DNA of 64,000 nucleotides from Hyphomicrobiales bacterium (GCA_017305535.1 JAFKKN010000001.1:359145-423144); one strand, 5' to 3'; counted from the first letter of the stretch, positions 17,432 through 26,327 are shown. The notes: generated by a model not told the origin, from the letters alone. Translations and numbers: made by a program.

Positions 17432-19393
17432 TCATTCCGCAGCCGCCGTAACCACATCATCGTCATCGTCGGCTCGTGGCGGCCGTCGATTCGGGGCTTC
17501 GCCCTCGTCCGCCACCTGCGCCAGCCGCTCGCGTGCCTGCTCGGCCTCGCGTTGCCGGTTCCACATGCTGGCATAGAGGCCGCTCTGCGCCAGCAGCTCG
17601 GCGTGGGTGCCGCGCTCGACGATGCGCCCGCGATCCAGCACGATGATCTCGTCGGCGCCGACGATAGTGGATAGGCGATGCGCGATCACCAGCGAGGTGC
17701 GACCGCGCGAGACGCCTTCCAGCGCGTCCTGAATCTCGCGTTCGGTATGGCTGTCGAGCGCCGAGGTGGCTTCGTCGAGCACCAGGATCGGCGGCCCCTT
17801 GAGAATGGTACGGGCAATCGCCACGCGCTGCTTCTCGCCGCCGGAGAGCTTTAAGCCGCGCTCGCCCACCTCGGTTTCATAACCCTGCGGCGAGCGGCGG
17901 ATGAACGCATCGATCTGCGCCAGCCGCGCCGCCTCCTCCACCTCCGCGTCGGTGGCCTCCCAGCGCCCATAACGGATGTTGTAGCGAATGGTGTCGTTGA
18001 ACAGCACGGTGTCCTGCGGCACCATGCCGATGGACGCGCGCAGCGAGCTTTGTGTCACGTTACGGATGTCCTGCCCGTCGATCAGGATGCGGCCGCCGGA
18101 CACCTCATAGAGCCGGAACAGCAGCCGCGAGATGGTGGACTTGCCCGCACCCGACGGGCCGACGATCGCCACCGTCTTGCCGGCTGGCACTTCGAAGCTC
18201 AGTCCTTGCAGGATCTTTCGCTCCGGATCGTAGGCGAAATGCACGTCGTCGAATTGCACGCGTCCGCTGGTGACCATCAACGCCTGAGCACCAGGCAGAT
18301 CCTTCACTTCAGGGCTGCGCGCGAGCATGCCGAACATCTTCTCGATGTCGATCACCGCCTGCTTGATCTCGCGATAGACCATGCCCATGAAATTCAGCGG
18401 CTGATAGAGCTGGATCATCATGGCGTTGATCATGACGAAATCGCCGACGGTATTGGTGCCGTTGCGTACGCCGATGGCGCACATCAGCATCGTTGCCGTC
18501 AGACCGAGGGTGAAGATGACGTTCTGCCCGATGTTGAGCACCGCCAGCGAGGTGTAGGTCTTGACGCTGGCACGCTCGTAACGCTCCATCGAGCGATCGT
18601 AACGCGTCGCCTCGCGCGCCTCGGCGCTGAAATATTTCACCGTTTCGTAGTTGAGCAGCGAATCGATGGCTTTGGTATTCGCCTCGGTGTCGGAGTCGTT
18701 CATCCGACGGCGGATATCGATGCGCCACTCGGTCGCGACATAGGTGAACCACATGTAGATCACCACCGTGATCAGCGTCACCAGCACGTAGCGCCAGTCG
18801 AATTGCCACAGCAGCACGGCGGTCAGCAGCGTCACCTCGACGATGGTGGGCACCAGTTGCAGAATCACCATGCGCACGATGACTTCGATGCCGAGGCGTC
18901 CGCGCTCAAGCACGCGCGTCAACCCACCGGTGCGGCGCTCAAGATGGAAGCGCAGCGACAGTTCATGCATGTGCACGAAGGTCAGATAGGCCAGCCGCCG
19001 CACCGCGTGCATCGCCACCTTGGCGAAGATGCCGTCGCGCCACTGCGTCAGCAGCGCCATCAGGATGCGCCCGGCGCCGTAAGTCGCGGTCATCAAGAGC
19101 GGCGACGCGATCAGCCACAGCAACCAGTTCGACGGCTGCACCGGCGCGGTATCGGCGCCGGTCAGCGCATCGATCGCCCATTTGAACGTGAACGGCACCG
19201 ACAGCGTGGCGAGCTTCGCCAGCAACAGCAGCACCAGCGACCACACCACGCGCCACTTCAGGTCGGCGCGATCGCCCGGCCAGATATGCGGCCAGAGGTT
19301 CACCAGCGTCCGGACCAACGACGCGCCCGCGGCGGCATCCGCAGGGGCTTGCGACGACGCCTCAGTTTTGGACGTGGGATGCGTGGAAACCAT
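17432..19393 (-). CDS. Atm1-type ABC exporter (fused permease and ATPase)
   Basis: A 653-residue half-transporter: six membrane helices (about residues 40-340) followed by an ABC ATPase. Walker A is GPSGAGKST, the signature is LSGGEKQR, and Walker B runs into ILVLDEATSALD; the H-loop is IAHRLST. The permease segments YETVKYF and VMINAMMIQLYQPLNFMG are typical of the Atm1/HMT1 group that exports glutathione-bound metals or sulfur species. The acidic tail RADDDDDVV is unusual but low-complexity. The start at 19393 is preferred over a TTG/ATG further up. A hairpin sits just upstream, and psd and pssA follow. Confidence 0.9.
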   Translation of the reverse strand: MVSTHPTSKTEASSQAPADAAAGASLVRTLVNLWPHIWPGDRADLKWRVVWSLVLLLLAKLATLSVPFTFKWAIDALTGADTAPVQPSNWLLWLIASPLLMTATYGAGRILMALLTQWRDGIFAKVAMHAVRRLAYLTFVHMHELSLRFHLERRTGGLTRVLERGRLGIEVIVRMVILQLVPTIVEVTLLTAVLLWQFDWRYVLVTLITVVIYMWFTYVATEWRIDIRRRMNDSDTEANTKAIDSLLNYETVKYFSAEAREATRYDRSMERYERASVKTYTSLAVLNIGQNVIFTLGLTATMLMCAIGVRNGTNTVGDFVMINAMMIQLYQPLNFMGMVYREIKQAVIDIEKMFGMLARSPEVKDLPGAQALMVTSGRVQFDDVHFAYDPERKILQGLSFEVPAGKTVAIVGPSGAGKSTISRLLFRLYEVSGGRILIDGQDIRNVTQSSLRASIGMVPQDTVLFNDTIRYNIRYGRWEATDAEVEEAARLAQIDAFIRRSPQGYETEVGERGLKLSGGEKQRVAIARTILKGPPILVLDEATSALDSHTEREIQDALEGVSRGRTSLVIAHRLSTIVGADEIIVLDRGRIVERGTHAELLAQSGLYASMWNRQREAEQARERLAQVADEGEAPNRRPPRADDDDDVVTAAAE

Positions 19394-19406
19394 TCGTAAG
19401 CCCGAC

Positions 19407-19440
19407 GCAAACGGCGGCAAGCCTTGCCGCCGCCGTTTGC
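19407..19440 (-). promoter_or_regulatory. GC-rich hairpin 14 bases upstream of the ABC exporter start
   Basis: GCAAACGGCGGCAAG (19407-19421) and CTTGCCGCCGCCGTTTGC (19423-19440) pair almost completely; the right arm has three extra bases. On the minus strand the hairpin would end only 14 bases before the start codon, so it could restrict ribosome access or mark a transcription terminator of an upstream transcript. No T-run follows it on that strand. Confidence 0.5.
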
Positions 19441-19596
19441 CAAAAGAGTTTGCAATCGTGGTGTCATATAGAGGGTTTGCGTGCCGGCCGCACCCTCGCC
19501 GGTGGATTCTTTTACCACTCGCACCGGTTGACGCGGTTTTGACCCCGCGTTAGCCGGCCCGACCGGCTTCCGGCCGTTCCCCGTCTTGACGCTGTC

Positions 19597-20226
19597 ATGG
19601 GCCGATGCCACATGAATCGCATGACAGATATCAAAACCGTCTGCGTCTATTGCGGCTCAGGCCCCGGTACCAATCCCCACTTCGTCGAAGCAGCTCAAGC
19701 GTTCGGGAAGGCCCTTGCCGAGAACGGCGTCGGCCTCGTCTATGGTGGCGGCTCGATCGGCCTGATGGGCGCGGTCGCGGCGGCGACGCTGGAGCACGGC
19801 GGCCAGGTCACCGGCATCATTCCAGATTTCCTGGTGAAGCGCGAACATGCGATGACCGGCGCCCAGGAAATGATCGTCACCCACGACATGCACGAGCGCA
19901 AGCGGCTGATGTTCGAGCGCTCCGATGCATTCGTCGCGCTGCCCGGCGGCATCGGCACGCTGGAAGAGCTGGTCGAGCAACTGACGTGGCAACAGCTTGG
20001 TCGCCACAGCAAGCCGATCCTGCTCGCGAACGTCGACGGCTTCTGGGAGCCGCTGATGGACCTGCTCGCGCACATGCGCTCGACGGCCTTCATCCGTCCG
20101 ACATTGTCGGTGGACATCCTGAAGGCGGAACGGGTCGAAGACATCCTGCCCAGGCTGCGTGCTGCCGCGGCGCAGGTGCCTGAAGCCGACAAGCAACTCA
20201 CGCCGAGCGTCGCGCACCGCCTGTAA
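19597..20226 (+). CDS. LOG family protein (TIGR00730, cytokinin phosphoribohydrolase-like)
   Basis: A protein of up to 209 residues with Rossmann-type motifs VYCGSGPG, YGGGSIGLMG and the family signature PGGIGTLEELVE. LOG enzymes remove ribose 5-phosphate from cytokinin nucleotides; the old name 'lysine decarboxylase' for this motif is misleading. Three in-frame ATGs (19597, 19612, 19621) are possible, and no strong ribosome-binding site picks one; homology begins near MTDIKTVCVYCG. A second LOG-type gene occurs at 49331. Bacterial members may act in nucleotide housekeeping. Confidence 0.87.
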   Translation: MGRCHMNRMTDIKTVCVYCGSGPGTNPHFVEAAQAFGKALAENGVGLVYGGGSIGLMGAVAAATLEHGGQVTGIIPDFLVKREHAMTGAQEMIVTHDMHERKRLMFERSDAFVALPGGIGTLEELVEQLTWQQLGRHSKPILLANVDGFWEPLMDLLAHMRSTAFIRPTLSVDILKAERVEDILPRLRAAAAQVPEADKQLTPSVAHRL

Positions 20227-20405
20227 GTGCTGACCGCGCGCCTTCGCACGGCATTGCCGGGCGAAATGAGGCCAGCCATTTCCTGTTGCCTCACGCGTCA
20301 CTCATGTCTCATGATGAGAGGCTACGGCCTCGTGGGGCAGGTCCAGTCGCGACGGACACGCATCACGTCCCCAAGTGACAAAAGTTCGAAGTTTGCGGAG
20401 GATCG

Positions 20406-21242
20406 ATGATGCTACGTCGCACGATGACGCACCTGAGATTTTGCCTCGTGCTTGGCGCGGCCGTTGCCTGCGCCGCACCGGCGAGTGCCCAATCGCTGCC
20501 CTCCACCAATCCTGATGAATTGCCGCAACTGCGCCCTGGCGTGGTGGCCGGCTACATTCCGCGCGATAAGCTGATCGACAGTCTCACCTTGCTACCTGCC
20601 CCGCCCGAGGCAGGATCGGAAGCGCAAGCCAGCGACGATGCCGCGCGGCGCGCCGCGATCGCGGTCCGGAAAACGGCGCGCTGGAAGCTCGCCGCGCGCG
20701 ATGCCGATTATACCTCGCCAAAATCCGTCGACGCCTTTGCCTGCACGATCGGCATCACCATCTCGCCGACCGCCACACCGCATCTCAACATGCTGCTGCG
20801 ACGCACGCTGGTCGATGCCGGTCTCGCCACCTACAAGGCGAAGATCAAATACAACAGGACGCGGCCGTTCGTTGCAGCCAACGACAACACCACCTGTTAT
20901 CCCAAGGACGAGGAAATGCTGCGCAAGGACGGCTCCTATCCGTCCGGACACTCGGCTTACGGTTGGGCGTGGGCGCTGATCCTCGCGGAAATGGTACCGG
21001 ACAAAGCCGACGCGATCATTCAGCGCGGCTATCAGTTCGGCCAGAACCGCATTGTCTGCGGCGTGCATTGGCAGAGCGACGTCAACGCCGGCCGCATAGT
21101 GGCGGCCGCGGTGGTGGCCCAGCTTCACACCAATGCCGATTTCAAGGCACAGTTCGGCGCGGCGCAGAAGGAAGTGGAGGCGGCGCTTGCGAACAACCCG
21201 ACGCCCGACTGTGCGCTCGAACGCGAAGCGGCGGCGCAGTAG
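20406..21242 (+). CDS. Secreted class A acid phosphatase (PhoN-like, PAP2 fold)
   Basis: A 278-residue protein with a signal peptide ending near ACAAPASAQ. The PAP2/PhoN motifs are present in order: KIKYNRTRPF (KX6RP), SYPSGHSAYGW, and NRIVCGVHWQSDVNAGR (the RX5HX3D motif). It should hydrolyse phosphomonoesters in the periplasm. A GGAGG lies 4 bases upstream of the start. The gene stands alone between the LOG gene and the VOC gene on the other strand; no Pho box was recognised. Confidence 0.92.
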   Translation: MMLRRTMTHLRFCLVLGAAVACAAPASAQSLPSTNPDELPQLRPGVVAGYIPRDKLIDSLTLLPAPPEAGSEAQASDDAARRAAIAVRKTARWKLAARDADYTSPKSVDAFACTIGITISPTATPHLNMLLRRTLVDAGLATYKAKIKYNRTRPFVAANDNTTCYPKDEEMLRKDGSYPSGHSAYGWAWALILAEMVPDKADAIIQRGYQFGQNRIVCGVHWQSDVNAGRIVAAAVVAQLHTNADFKAQFGAAQKEVEAALANNPTPDCALEREAAAQ

Positions 21243-21319
21243 CAATCCGGGCGGGTGAGCGAAGCGATACGAGTTTGTTCACAGCGTTTCTGTTCGCATA
21301 AACCGTAATCTTGCGAGCC

Positions 21320-21697
21320 TCAGCTCTGAGGAAACGTCACCGCTTCGATTCGGTTGCCGTCGGTATCGACGACGAACGCCGCATAATAACGCACGCGATC
21401 GTGCGGCCGCAGCGAGGGCGCGCTTTCCGACATCGCGCCGGCCGCCACCGCTGCGGCATGAAAGGCGTCGATCTCGGCCGTCGTCTTGGCGCGCAGCGCG
21501 ACGTGCGCACCGCTATCGGTCGGCAACCGCGCCATGCCGTCGCGCAGATTGATCCAGATTTCCGGATAGCTTTTGCCGAAACCGACCATTTTTTCACGCG
21601 TCACGAGTTTGGTCAGACCGAGCGGCGCGAACACGCGCTCATAGAACGCGACGGCACGCACAAGATCGCTGACCGCAAGCGAAACGTGATCGATCAT
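21320..21697 (-). CDS. VOC/glyoxalase-fold protein
   Basis: A 125-residue protein with the paired beta-alpha-beta layout of the vicinal-oxygen-chelate superfamily: MIDHVSLAVSDLVRAVAFYERVF at the start and YAAFVVDTDGNRIEAVTF at the end. His4 and the C-terminal Glu are placed where metal ligands occur in glyoxalase/dioxygenase members. Substrate unknown. A perfect palindrome lies 27 bases upstream of the start codon. Confidence 0.85.
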   Translation of the reverse strand: MIDHVSLAVSDLVRAVAFYERVFAPLGLTKLVTREKMVGFGKSYPEIWINLRDGMARLPTDSGAHVALRAKTTAEIDAFHAAAVAAGAMSESAPSLRPHDRVRYYAAFVVDTDGNRIEAVTFPQS

Positions 21698-21723
21698 TGT
21701 CGCCCACCTCTCCAGCTTCCGTT

Positions 21724-21738
21724 AGTGCATGATGCACT
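21724..21738. promoter_or_regulatory. Palindrome AGTGCATGATGCACT upstream of the VOC gene
   Basis: Perfect 7-bp arms AGTGCAT/ATGCACT around one central base, 27 bases upstream of the VOC gene start on the minus strand. The symmetry and position suit an operator for a dimeric regulator; no regulator gene is adjacent. Confidence 0.45.
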
Positions 21739-21749
21739 GAACATGATCG

Positions 21750-21780
21750 GTCATGCCCGGGTTCGTCCAGGGTATGACGA
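21750..21780. repeat. Short relic of the GTCATGCCCGG repeat family
   Basis: TCATGCCCGGGTTCGTCCAGG followed by GTATGA is a short imperfect hairpin related to the 6115 repeat. It lies between the cimA end and the VOC gene. Confidence 0.5.
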
Positions 21781-21811
21781 TGATGGTGCTTCGATCTCGA
21801 TTCATCCCGCC

Positions 21812-23410
21812 CTACACCGGAGCGTTCGACTTCACCAGCTTGTAGACCACCGAATCCATCAGCGCCTGGAATGAGGCATCGATGACGTTCGCCGACACAC
21901 CGATGGTGGTCCAGCGGTCGCCCAATTCGTCCTCGCTCTCTATCAGCACCCGCGTGATCGCCTCGGTGCCGCCATTGAGGATACGCACACGATAGTCCGT
22001 GAGCTTCAATCCCTCGATATGCTTCTGGTACTTGCCGATATCCTTGCGCAACGCGACGTCGAGCGCGTTGACGGGTCCGTTGCCTTCCGCCGCCGAGATG
22101 GTGGTCTCGCCGCCGACATCGACCTTGACCACCGCCATTGCCACCGTGACGCGCCGACCCATCGCGTTGTAACGCTGCTCGACATTGACGTCGAACTGCT
22201 CGACGCGGAAATATTCCGGCACCTTGCCCAGCGTGCGCCGCGCCAGCAGGTCGAACGAGGCATTGGCGGACTCGTAAGCGTAGCCGGCAGCCTCGCGCGA
22301 CTTCATCTCGTCGATCAGGCGATTGAGCTTCGGATCGTTCTTGTCGAACGGAATGCCGGCCTTCTCCAGCTCAGCGATCACGTTGGAGCGCCCGGCCTGA
22401 TCCGACACCAGCACCTGACGATGATTGCCGACCTTTTCCGGCGTAACGTGTTCGTAGGTGGCGGGGTCTTTCATGATCGCCGAAGCATGAATGCCGGTCT
22501 TGGTGACGAAAGCACTGGCACCGACATACGGCGCATGACGATCCGGCGCGCGATTGAGAATTTCGTCGAGCGCGCGCGACACGCGGGTGAGCGTCGCAAG
22601 TTTTTCGTCCGTGACGCCAATCTCGAACACATCGGCGAACTGCGGCTTCAGCTTCAGCGTCGGAATGATCGAACAGAGATTGGCGTTGCCGCAGCGTTCG
22701 CCAAGGCCGTTCAAGGTGCCCTGAATCTGCCGCGCGCCGCCGCGCACCGCCGCGAGCGAATTCGCCACCGCCTGCTCGGTGTCGTTATGCGCGTGGATAC
22801 CGACGTGGTCGCCCGGAATGTGCTTCACCACTTCACGCACCACCGCCTCGATGCGATCCGGCATGGTGCCGCCGTTGGTGTCGCACAGCACCACCCAGCG
22901 CGCGCCGGAATCGTAGGCGGCCTTGGCGCAAGCGAGCGCGAAGTCGGGATCTTCCGTGTAGCCATCGAAGAAATGCTCGCAATCGAGCATCACTTCACGA
23001 CCGGCGTTCTTCGCGGCCGTCACGCTGTCGCGGATCGAGGCGAGATTTTCTTCTTTCGTCGTCTCCAGCGCGACACGCACCTGATAGGCCGACGACTTCG
23101 CGACGAAGCAGATCGCATCCGCACGCGCTTCGAGCAGTGCGGCAACGCCGGGATCGTTGGAGACGGAGCGCCCTGCCCGCCGCGTCATGCCGAACGCGGT
23201 GAACCGCGCGTGCTGAAACTTCGGCTTCTCGGAAAAGAATTCGGTGTCGGACGGGTTGGCGCCGGGATAACCGCCTTCGACGTAATCGATACCGAGTTCG
23301 TCGAGCAGCCCTGCGATCAGTTGCTTGTCGTGGATCGAGAAATCGACGCCGTTGGTTTGCGCGCCGTCGCGCAGCGTGGTGTCAAACAAATAAAGACGTT
23401 CGCGGCTCAT
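21812..23410 (-). CDS. cimA: (R)-citramalate synthase
   Basis: A 532-residue enzyme of the DRE-TIM (isopropylmalate synthase) family. LYLFDTTLRDGAQTNGVDF starts the barrel, and GIHAHNDTEQAVANSLAAV holds the metal-binding HxH pair. The C-terminal allosteric-type domain runs from about residue 350. The length and the QTNGVDF variant point to the CimA branch, which condenses pyruvate and acetyl-CoA toward isoleucine. The start at 23410 overlaps the GNAT stop (ATGA), so translation is likely coupled. A longer frame start at 23479 lies inside the GNAT gene and is rejected. It may instead be a close 2-isopropylmalate synthase paralogue. Confidence 0.9.
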   Translation of the reverse strand: MSRERLYLFDTTLRDGAQTNGVDFSIHDKQLIAGLLDELGIDYVEGGYPGANPSDTEFFSEKPKFQHARFTAFGMTRRAGRSVSNDPGVAALLEARADAICFVAKSSAYQVRVALETTKEENLASIRDSVTAAKNAGREVMLDCEHFFDGYTEDPDFALACAKAAYDSGARWVVLCDTNGGTMPDRIEAVVREVVKHIPGDHVGIHAHNDTEQAVANSLAAVRGGARQIQGTLNGLGERCGNANLCSIIPTLKLKPQFADVFEIGVTDEKLATLTRVSRALDEILNRAPDRHAPYVGASAFVTKTGIHASAIMKDPATYEHVTPEKVGNHRQVLVSDQAGRSNVIAELEKAGIPFDKNDPKLNRLIDEMKSREAAGYAYESANASFDLLARRTLGKVPEYFRVEQFDVNVEQRYNAMGRRVTVAMAVVKVDVGGETTISAAEGNGPVNALDVALRKDIGKYQKHIEGLKLTDYRVRILNGGTEAITRVLIESEDELGDRWTTIGVSANVIDASFQALMDSVVYKLVKSNAPV

Positions 23411-23925
23411 GGGTTGGATTCCGAATTCGGCGCGCTGTTCGCGCCCAGGGTTTTCTGCATCGTGGTGTTCGCCAGCCATTCGCCGTCGATGGAAATGCTG
23501 TTGCGGCGTTGCGCGACATAACCGCGCTTGAGAAACAGCGGCTCGGCGGTGTCGCTGGCATCGACGGTGAGTTTCTCAGCACCGCGCGCGCCGGCGAGTT
23601 TTTCCAGCGCATCGCACAACACCGCGGCAACGCCCTGCCGTGCCGTGCTGGGATGCACGAACAGCATGTCGATGTGATCGGCACCTTTGAGCGATGCGAA
23701 GCCGACCGGCGCGCCGTTGATGGTCGCCACCAGCGTCAATTGTCCCGCCAGCTTCTTGCCGAACGCCTCTTCGTCGTCGGCGCGACCAGCCCAGGCCGCG
23801 CGTTGCGCCTCGCTGTAGTCGTCCTCGGTCAACTCCTCGATGCTCGCAACGAAAATCGCGGCGAGCACCGGCACGTCGGCGGGAAGAAACGGACGCAGCG
23901 CGGGTGTTGCCATCGCCTGCCCCAT
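23407..23925 (-). CDS. GNAT family N-acetyltransferase
   Basis: A 172-residue acetyltransferase with the acetyl-CoA binding region HPSTARQGVAAVLCDAL (the Q/RxxGxG/A loop) and the C-terminal LFLKRGYVAQRRNSI typical of the GNAT fold. The ATG at 23925 is selected because a GGAG lies 7 bases upstream; the same position overlaps the stop of the 37-residue peptide by one base. Its stop overlaps the cimA start. The acceptor is not identifiable. Its conserved place between cysS and cimA hints at an amino-acid-related role, which is only inference. Confidence 0.87.
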   Translation of the reverse strand: MGQAMATPALRPFLPADVPVLAAIFVASIEELTEDDYSEAQRAAWAGRADDEEAFGKKLAGQLTLVATINGAPVGFASLKGADHIDMLFVHPSTARQGVAAVLCDALEKLAGARGAEKLTVDASDTAEPLFLKRGYVAQRRNSISIDGEWLANTTMQKTLGANSAPNSESNP

Positions 23926-24038
23926 CACCACACTCCGAACAGCTTGAGCGCGATCGCAACGGCCGCAGCGATGACGGCCCACTTCAGAGCGATGTAATAC
24001 GTGCGGTGTCTGGCGAACGGCGTATCGGACTTGCTCAT
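23925..24038 (-). CDS. 37-residue single-helix membrane peptide
   Basis: This very short frame starts at ATG 24036-24038 and reads [16 protein letters not shown], then the helix [21 protein letters not shown], then TGA at 23925-23927. The start overlaps the cysS stop by 4 bases (ATGA), and the stop overlaps the GNAT start by one base. The cationic N-terminus and single hydrophobic helix suggest an inner-membrane peptide with the N-terminus inside. The overlaps at both ends strongly support translation. I do not recognise a family. Automated annotation would often skip it because of its length. Confidence 0.8.
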   Translation of the reverse strand: MSKSDTPFARHRTYYIALKWAVIAAAVAIALKLFGVW

Positions 24039-25465
24039 CGCGCCACCTTCCACGTTGTCATCGGCTTGCCGTCGGCATCCTTGCCGTCCTTGAGCACGAT
24101 GCCTTTCGTGGCGAGTTCATCGCGAATGCGATCGGACTCAGCCCAATTCTTTGCCGCGCGCGCAGCGGCACGCGCTTCAATGTAGCTCTCGATCTCCTCG
24201 CGGCTCGGAAGATCGCTGGCGTCCAGTCCGTAGTTGGCAATGTCGTCCGCCGTCTCGCCATTCCAGACGCCGAGGAAGCGTAAAGTGTTGTGCAGATTTT
24301 CGGCCGCCTCAACATTTCCGCTTTTGGCTTCGCGATGGAACGCATGGAGCATCGCGACGACGCCCGGCGTGTTCAGATCGTCGGCTAAAACGTCCAGGGA
24401 TTCTTGCGGCAAAACCGTGGCGGACGGTTTGACACCCGCCGCGACGTCGATCCATTCGGCCAGCGCCTTCCGCACTTCGGCCAGCCGCTCGGCGGTCCAG
24501 TCGATCGGCTGGCGGTAGTGTGTCATCAGCATCGCCAGACGCAGCACCGCGCCGTGCCATTTGGTGGCGCCGAACGTCGTCGTCGCCAGCAAGTCGCGGA
24601 TGGTGACGAAGTTGCCGAGCGATTTCGACATCTTCTCGCCTTCGACCTGCAGGAAGCCGTTGTGCATCCAGACATTGGCCATGCGGTCGTGATGGAAGGC
24701 ACAGCAGGTCTGCGCCAGCTCGTTCTCGTGATGCGGAAAGACGAGATCGATGCCGCCGCCGTGAATGTCGAACTGTTCGCCGAGATGCTTCCACGCCATC
24801 GCCGAGCATTCGAGATGCCAACCCGGCCGCCCTTCGACGGCGATGCCGCCCGGCGACGGCCATGACGGCTCGCCCGGCTTCGACGGCTTCCACAGCACGA
24901 AGTCCATGGCGTCGCGCTTGTAGGGTGCGACATCGACGCGCGCGCCAGCCAACATCTCGTCGAGCGAACGCCGCGCCAAACGACCGTAGTTCTTCATCGA
25001 AGCAACGGCGAACAGCACGTGGTCCTGCTCGACGTAAGCGTGGCCGCCGTCGATCAGCTTCTCGATGATCGCGCGCATCTCGGGGATGTGCTCGGTCGCA
25101 CGCGGCTCGACGCTCGGGCGCAGGCAGCCCAGCGCATCGACGTCGGCATGAAATTGCTTTTCGGTCTCCTCGGTAACCTTGCGGATCGCCTCGTTGAGCG
25201 GCAGATCGGGGAAATCCCGCGCCGCGCGCGCATTGATCTTGTCATCGACGTCGGTGATGTTGCGGACGTAGGTGACGTGGTCCGCGCCGTAGACGTGCCG
25301 CAGCAGCCGGAACAGCACGTCGAATACGATCACCGGGCGGGCGTTGCCGATGTGGGCGAAATCGTAGACCGTCGGCCCGCAGACATACATCCGCACGCGG
25401 GCCGGATCGAGCGGCCGGAACGGCTGCTTCTCCTTCGTCAGGGTATTGTAGAGGCGAAGTTCCAT
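24035..25465 (-). CDS. cysS: Cysteinyl-tRNA synthetase
   Basis: A 476-residue class I aminoacyl-tRNA synthetase. Cys29 in [18 protein letters not shown] is the first zinc ligand and the HIGN box follows; later zinc ligands lie around HLECSAM and HHENE. The KMSKS loop is [11 protein letters not shown]. It charges tRNA-Cys in the cytoplasm. It is the first gene of an overlapping minus-strand operon with the short peptide, GNAT and cimA. The frame opens at ATG 25465, and a 311-base gap with two inverted repeats separates it from the divergent gene at 25777. Confidence 0.97.
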   Translation of the reverse strand: MELRLYNTLTKEKQPFRPLDPARVRMYVCGPTVYDFAHIGNARPVIVFDVLFRLLRHVYGADHVTYVRNITDVDDKINARAARDFPDLPLNEAIRKVTEETEKQFHADVDALGCLRPSVEPRATEHIPEMRAIIEKLIDGGHAYVEQDHVLFAVASMKNYGRLARRSLDEMLAGARVDVAPYKRDAMDFVLWKPSKPGEPSWPSPGGIAVEGRPGWHLECSAMAWKHLGEQFDIHGGGIDLVFPHHENELAQTCCAFHHDRMANVWMHNGFLQVEGEKMSKSLGNFVTIRDLLATTTFGATKWHGAVLRLAMLMTHYRQPIDWTAERLAEVRKALAEWIDVAAGVKPSATVLPQESLDVLADDLNTPGVVAMLHAFHREAKSGNVEAAENLHNTLRFLGVWNGETADDIANYGLDASDLPSREEIESYIEARAAARAAKNWAESDRIRDELATKGIVLKDGKDADGKPMTTWKVAR

Positions 25466-25713
25466 CGGTCATCAATCCAGAAACGAGAAGCCAAGGCAGA
25501 AAGCCATAGGCATACGGTCCCCCGGGCCGGGCGTCCGCTCATGAATCGATGAGAATAGACAGCCTCAGCCAGCGAAAACGCTAGCTAATAATCGCGCGGC
25601 AAATGCCACAATCGGTGAGGAGGCTGTCCATGGCGCCACCATGTGCCAGACCGGGGGATGGCGTCAAGTCCCTGCGAAAGCGCGGTTTCCAAGATTTCGG
25701 CGGCCGGGCCTTC

Positions 25714-25735
25714 AAGGTTAATCATTTTTAACCTT
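25714..25735. promoter_or_regulatory. Perfect inverted repeat AAGGTTAA-N6-TTAACCTT
   Basis: Arms AAGGTTAA (25714-25721) and TTAACCTT (25728-25735) around six bases, 42 bases upstream of the secreted-protein gene. It is AT-rich in a GC-rich genome. The spacing suits an operator bound by a dimer; it could also fold as a short hairpin. Confidence 0.5.
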
Positions 25736-25747
25736 TCGGGCGTACCG

Positions 25748-25765
25748 ATGACATAACGCTGTCAT
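25748..25765. promoter_or_regulatory. Perfect inverted repeat ATGACA-N6-TGTCAT
   Basis: Arms ATGACA (25748-25753) and TGTCAT (25760-25765) around six bases, ending 11 bases before the start codon at 25777. Because of its position it could hide the ribosome-binding site or be an operator. Confidence 0.45.
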
Positions 25766-25776
25766 TCCGGTGCCTC

Positions 25777-26094
25777 ATGAAATCGACCCCGCTTCTGGTT
25801 GCCCTCACCGCATTCGCGGCGCTCTCCGCTACCACGCCGGCCTCCGCCGACAACCGGGTCTTCATCATCGCCAACCAGTCGGACGGCTACGGCATCGATG
25901 AGTGCCTTGCCAATGGCCAGACCTGCGGCGCTCACGCCGCCCGCGCCTATTGCCAGTCGCGGGAATTCACCGAGGCGACCGCGTTCCGCCGCGTCGATCC
26001 CGACGAGGTGACCGGTGCCATTCCGGCCTCCGCCGGCGGCCACCGTCGAGGTTCCGGCGGCGCCGAATTCATCGCCATCACCTGCCATCGCTAA
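25777..26094 (+). CDS. Small secreted hypothetical protein
   Basis: A 105-residue protein with a signal peptide (MKSTPLLVALTAFAALSATTPASA). The mature part has four cysteines (DECLANGQTCG, AYCQSR, AITCHR) that could form two disulfides in the periplasm. No family is recognised with certainty. It lies behind the cysS-side intergenic region with two inverted repeats just upstream. Confidence 0.75.
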   Translation: MKSTPLLVALTAFAALSATTPASADNRVFIIANQSDGYGIDECLANGQTCGAHAARAYCQSREFTEATAFRRVDPDEVTGAIPASAGGHRRGSGGAEFIAITCHR

Positions 26095-26327
26095 AGGCGG
26101 ACGCGCGCCAGCGCACGATTTCGTCATGGGATCGCGGCCGCGATCGCCACACTCACGCCTTGGAACGACGTGACAGTGGCCCGGGTCGCCGTTAAACCGG
26201 GCCGGCTACGGCGCGCAATGCCCTGCATCGCGGCCTGACGATGCTATTATAGAGGCTTGGCGACCAAGGCTCGGCGATTCGCGCGGCCGACACCCACCCC
26301 GATCGAAATGGCTCAACCGACTGGATC

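Larger units (their letters stand above)
25466..25776. other. Divergent intergenic region between cysS and a secreted-protein gene
   Basis: No gene-like frame was found here. The stretch probably contains promoters for the divergent cysS and 25777 genes. Two clean inverted repeats lie at its right end (25714-25735 and 25748-25765) and are listed separately. I could not assign -35/-10 elements. Confidence 0.6.

Noticed and set aside
18050-19399. 449-codon plus-strand frame across the ABC exporter
   Set aside because: Antisense shadow; the His/Gln/Arg-rich product has no fold-like pattern.
22019-23521. 500-codon plus-strand frame across cimA
   Set aside because: Antisense frame of a well-supported gene with all family motifs; no motifs of its own.
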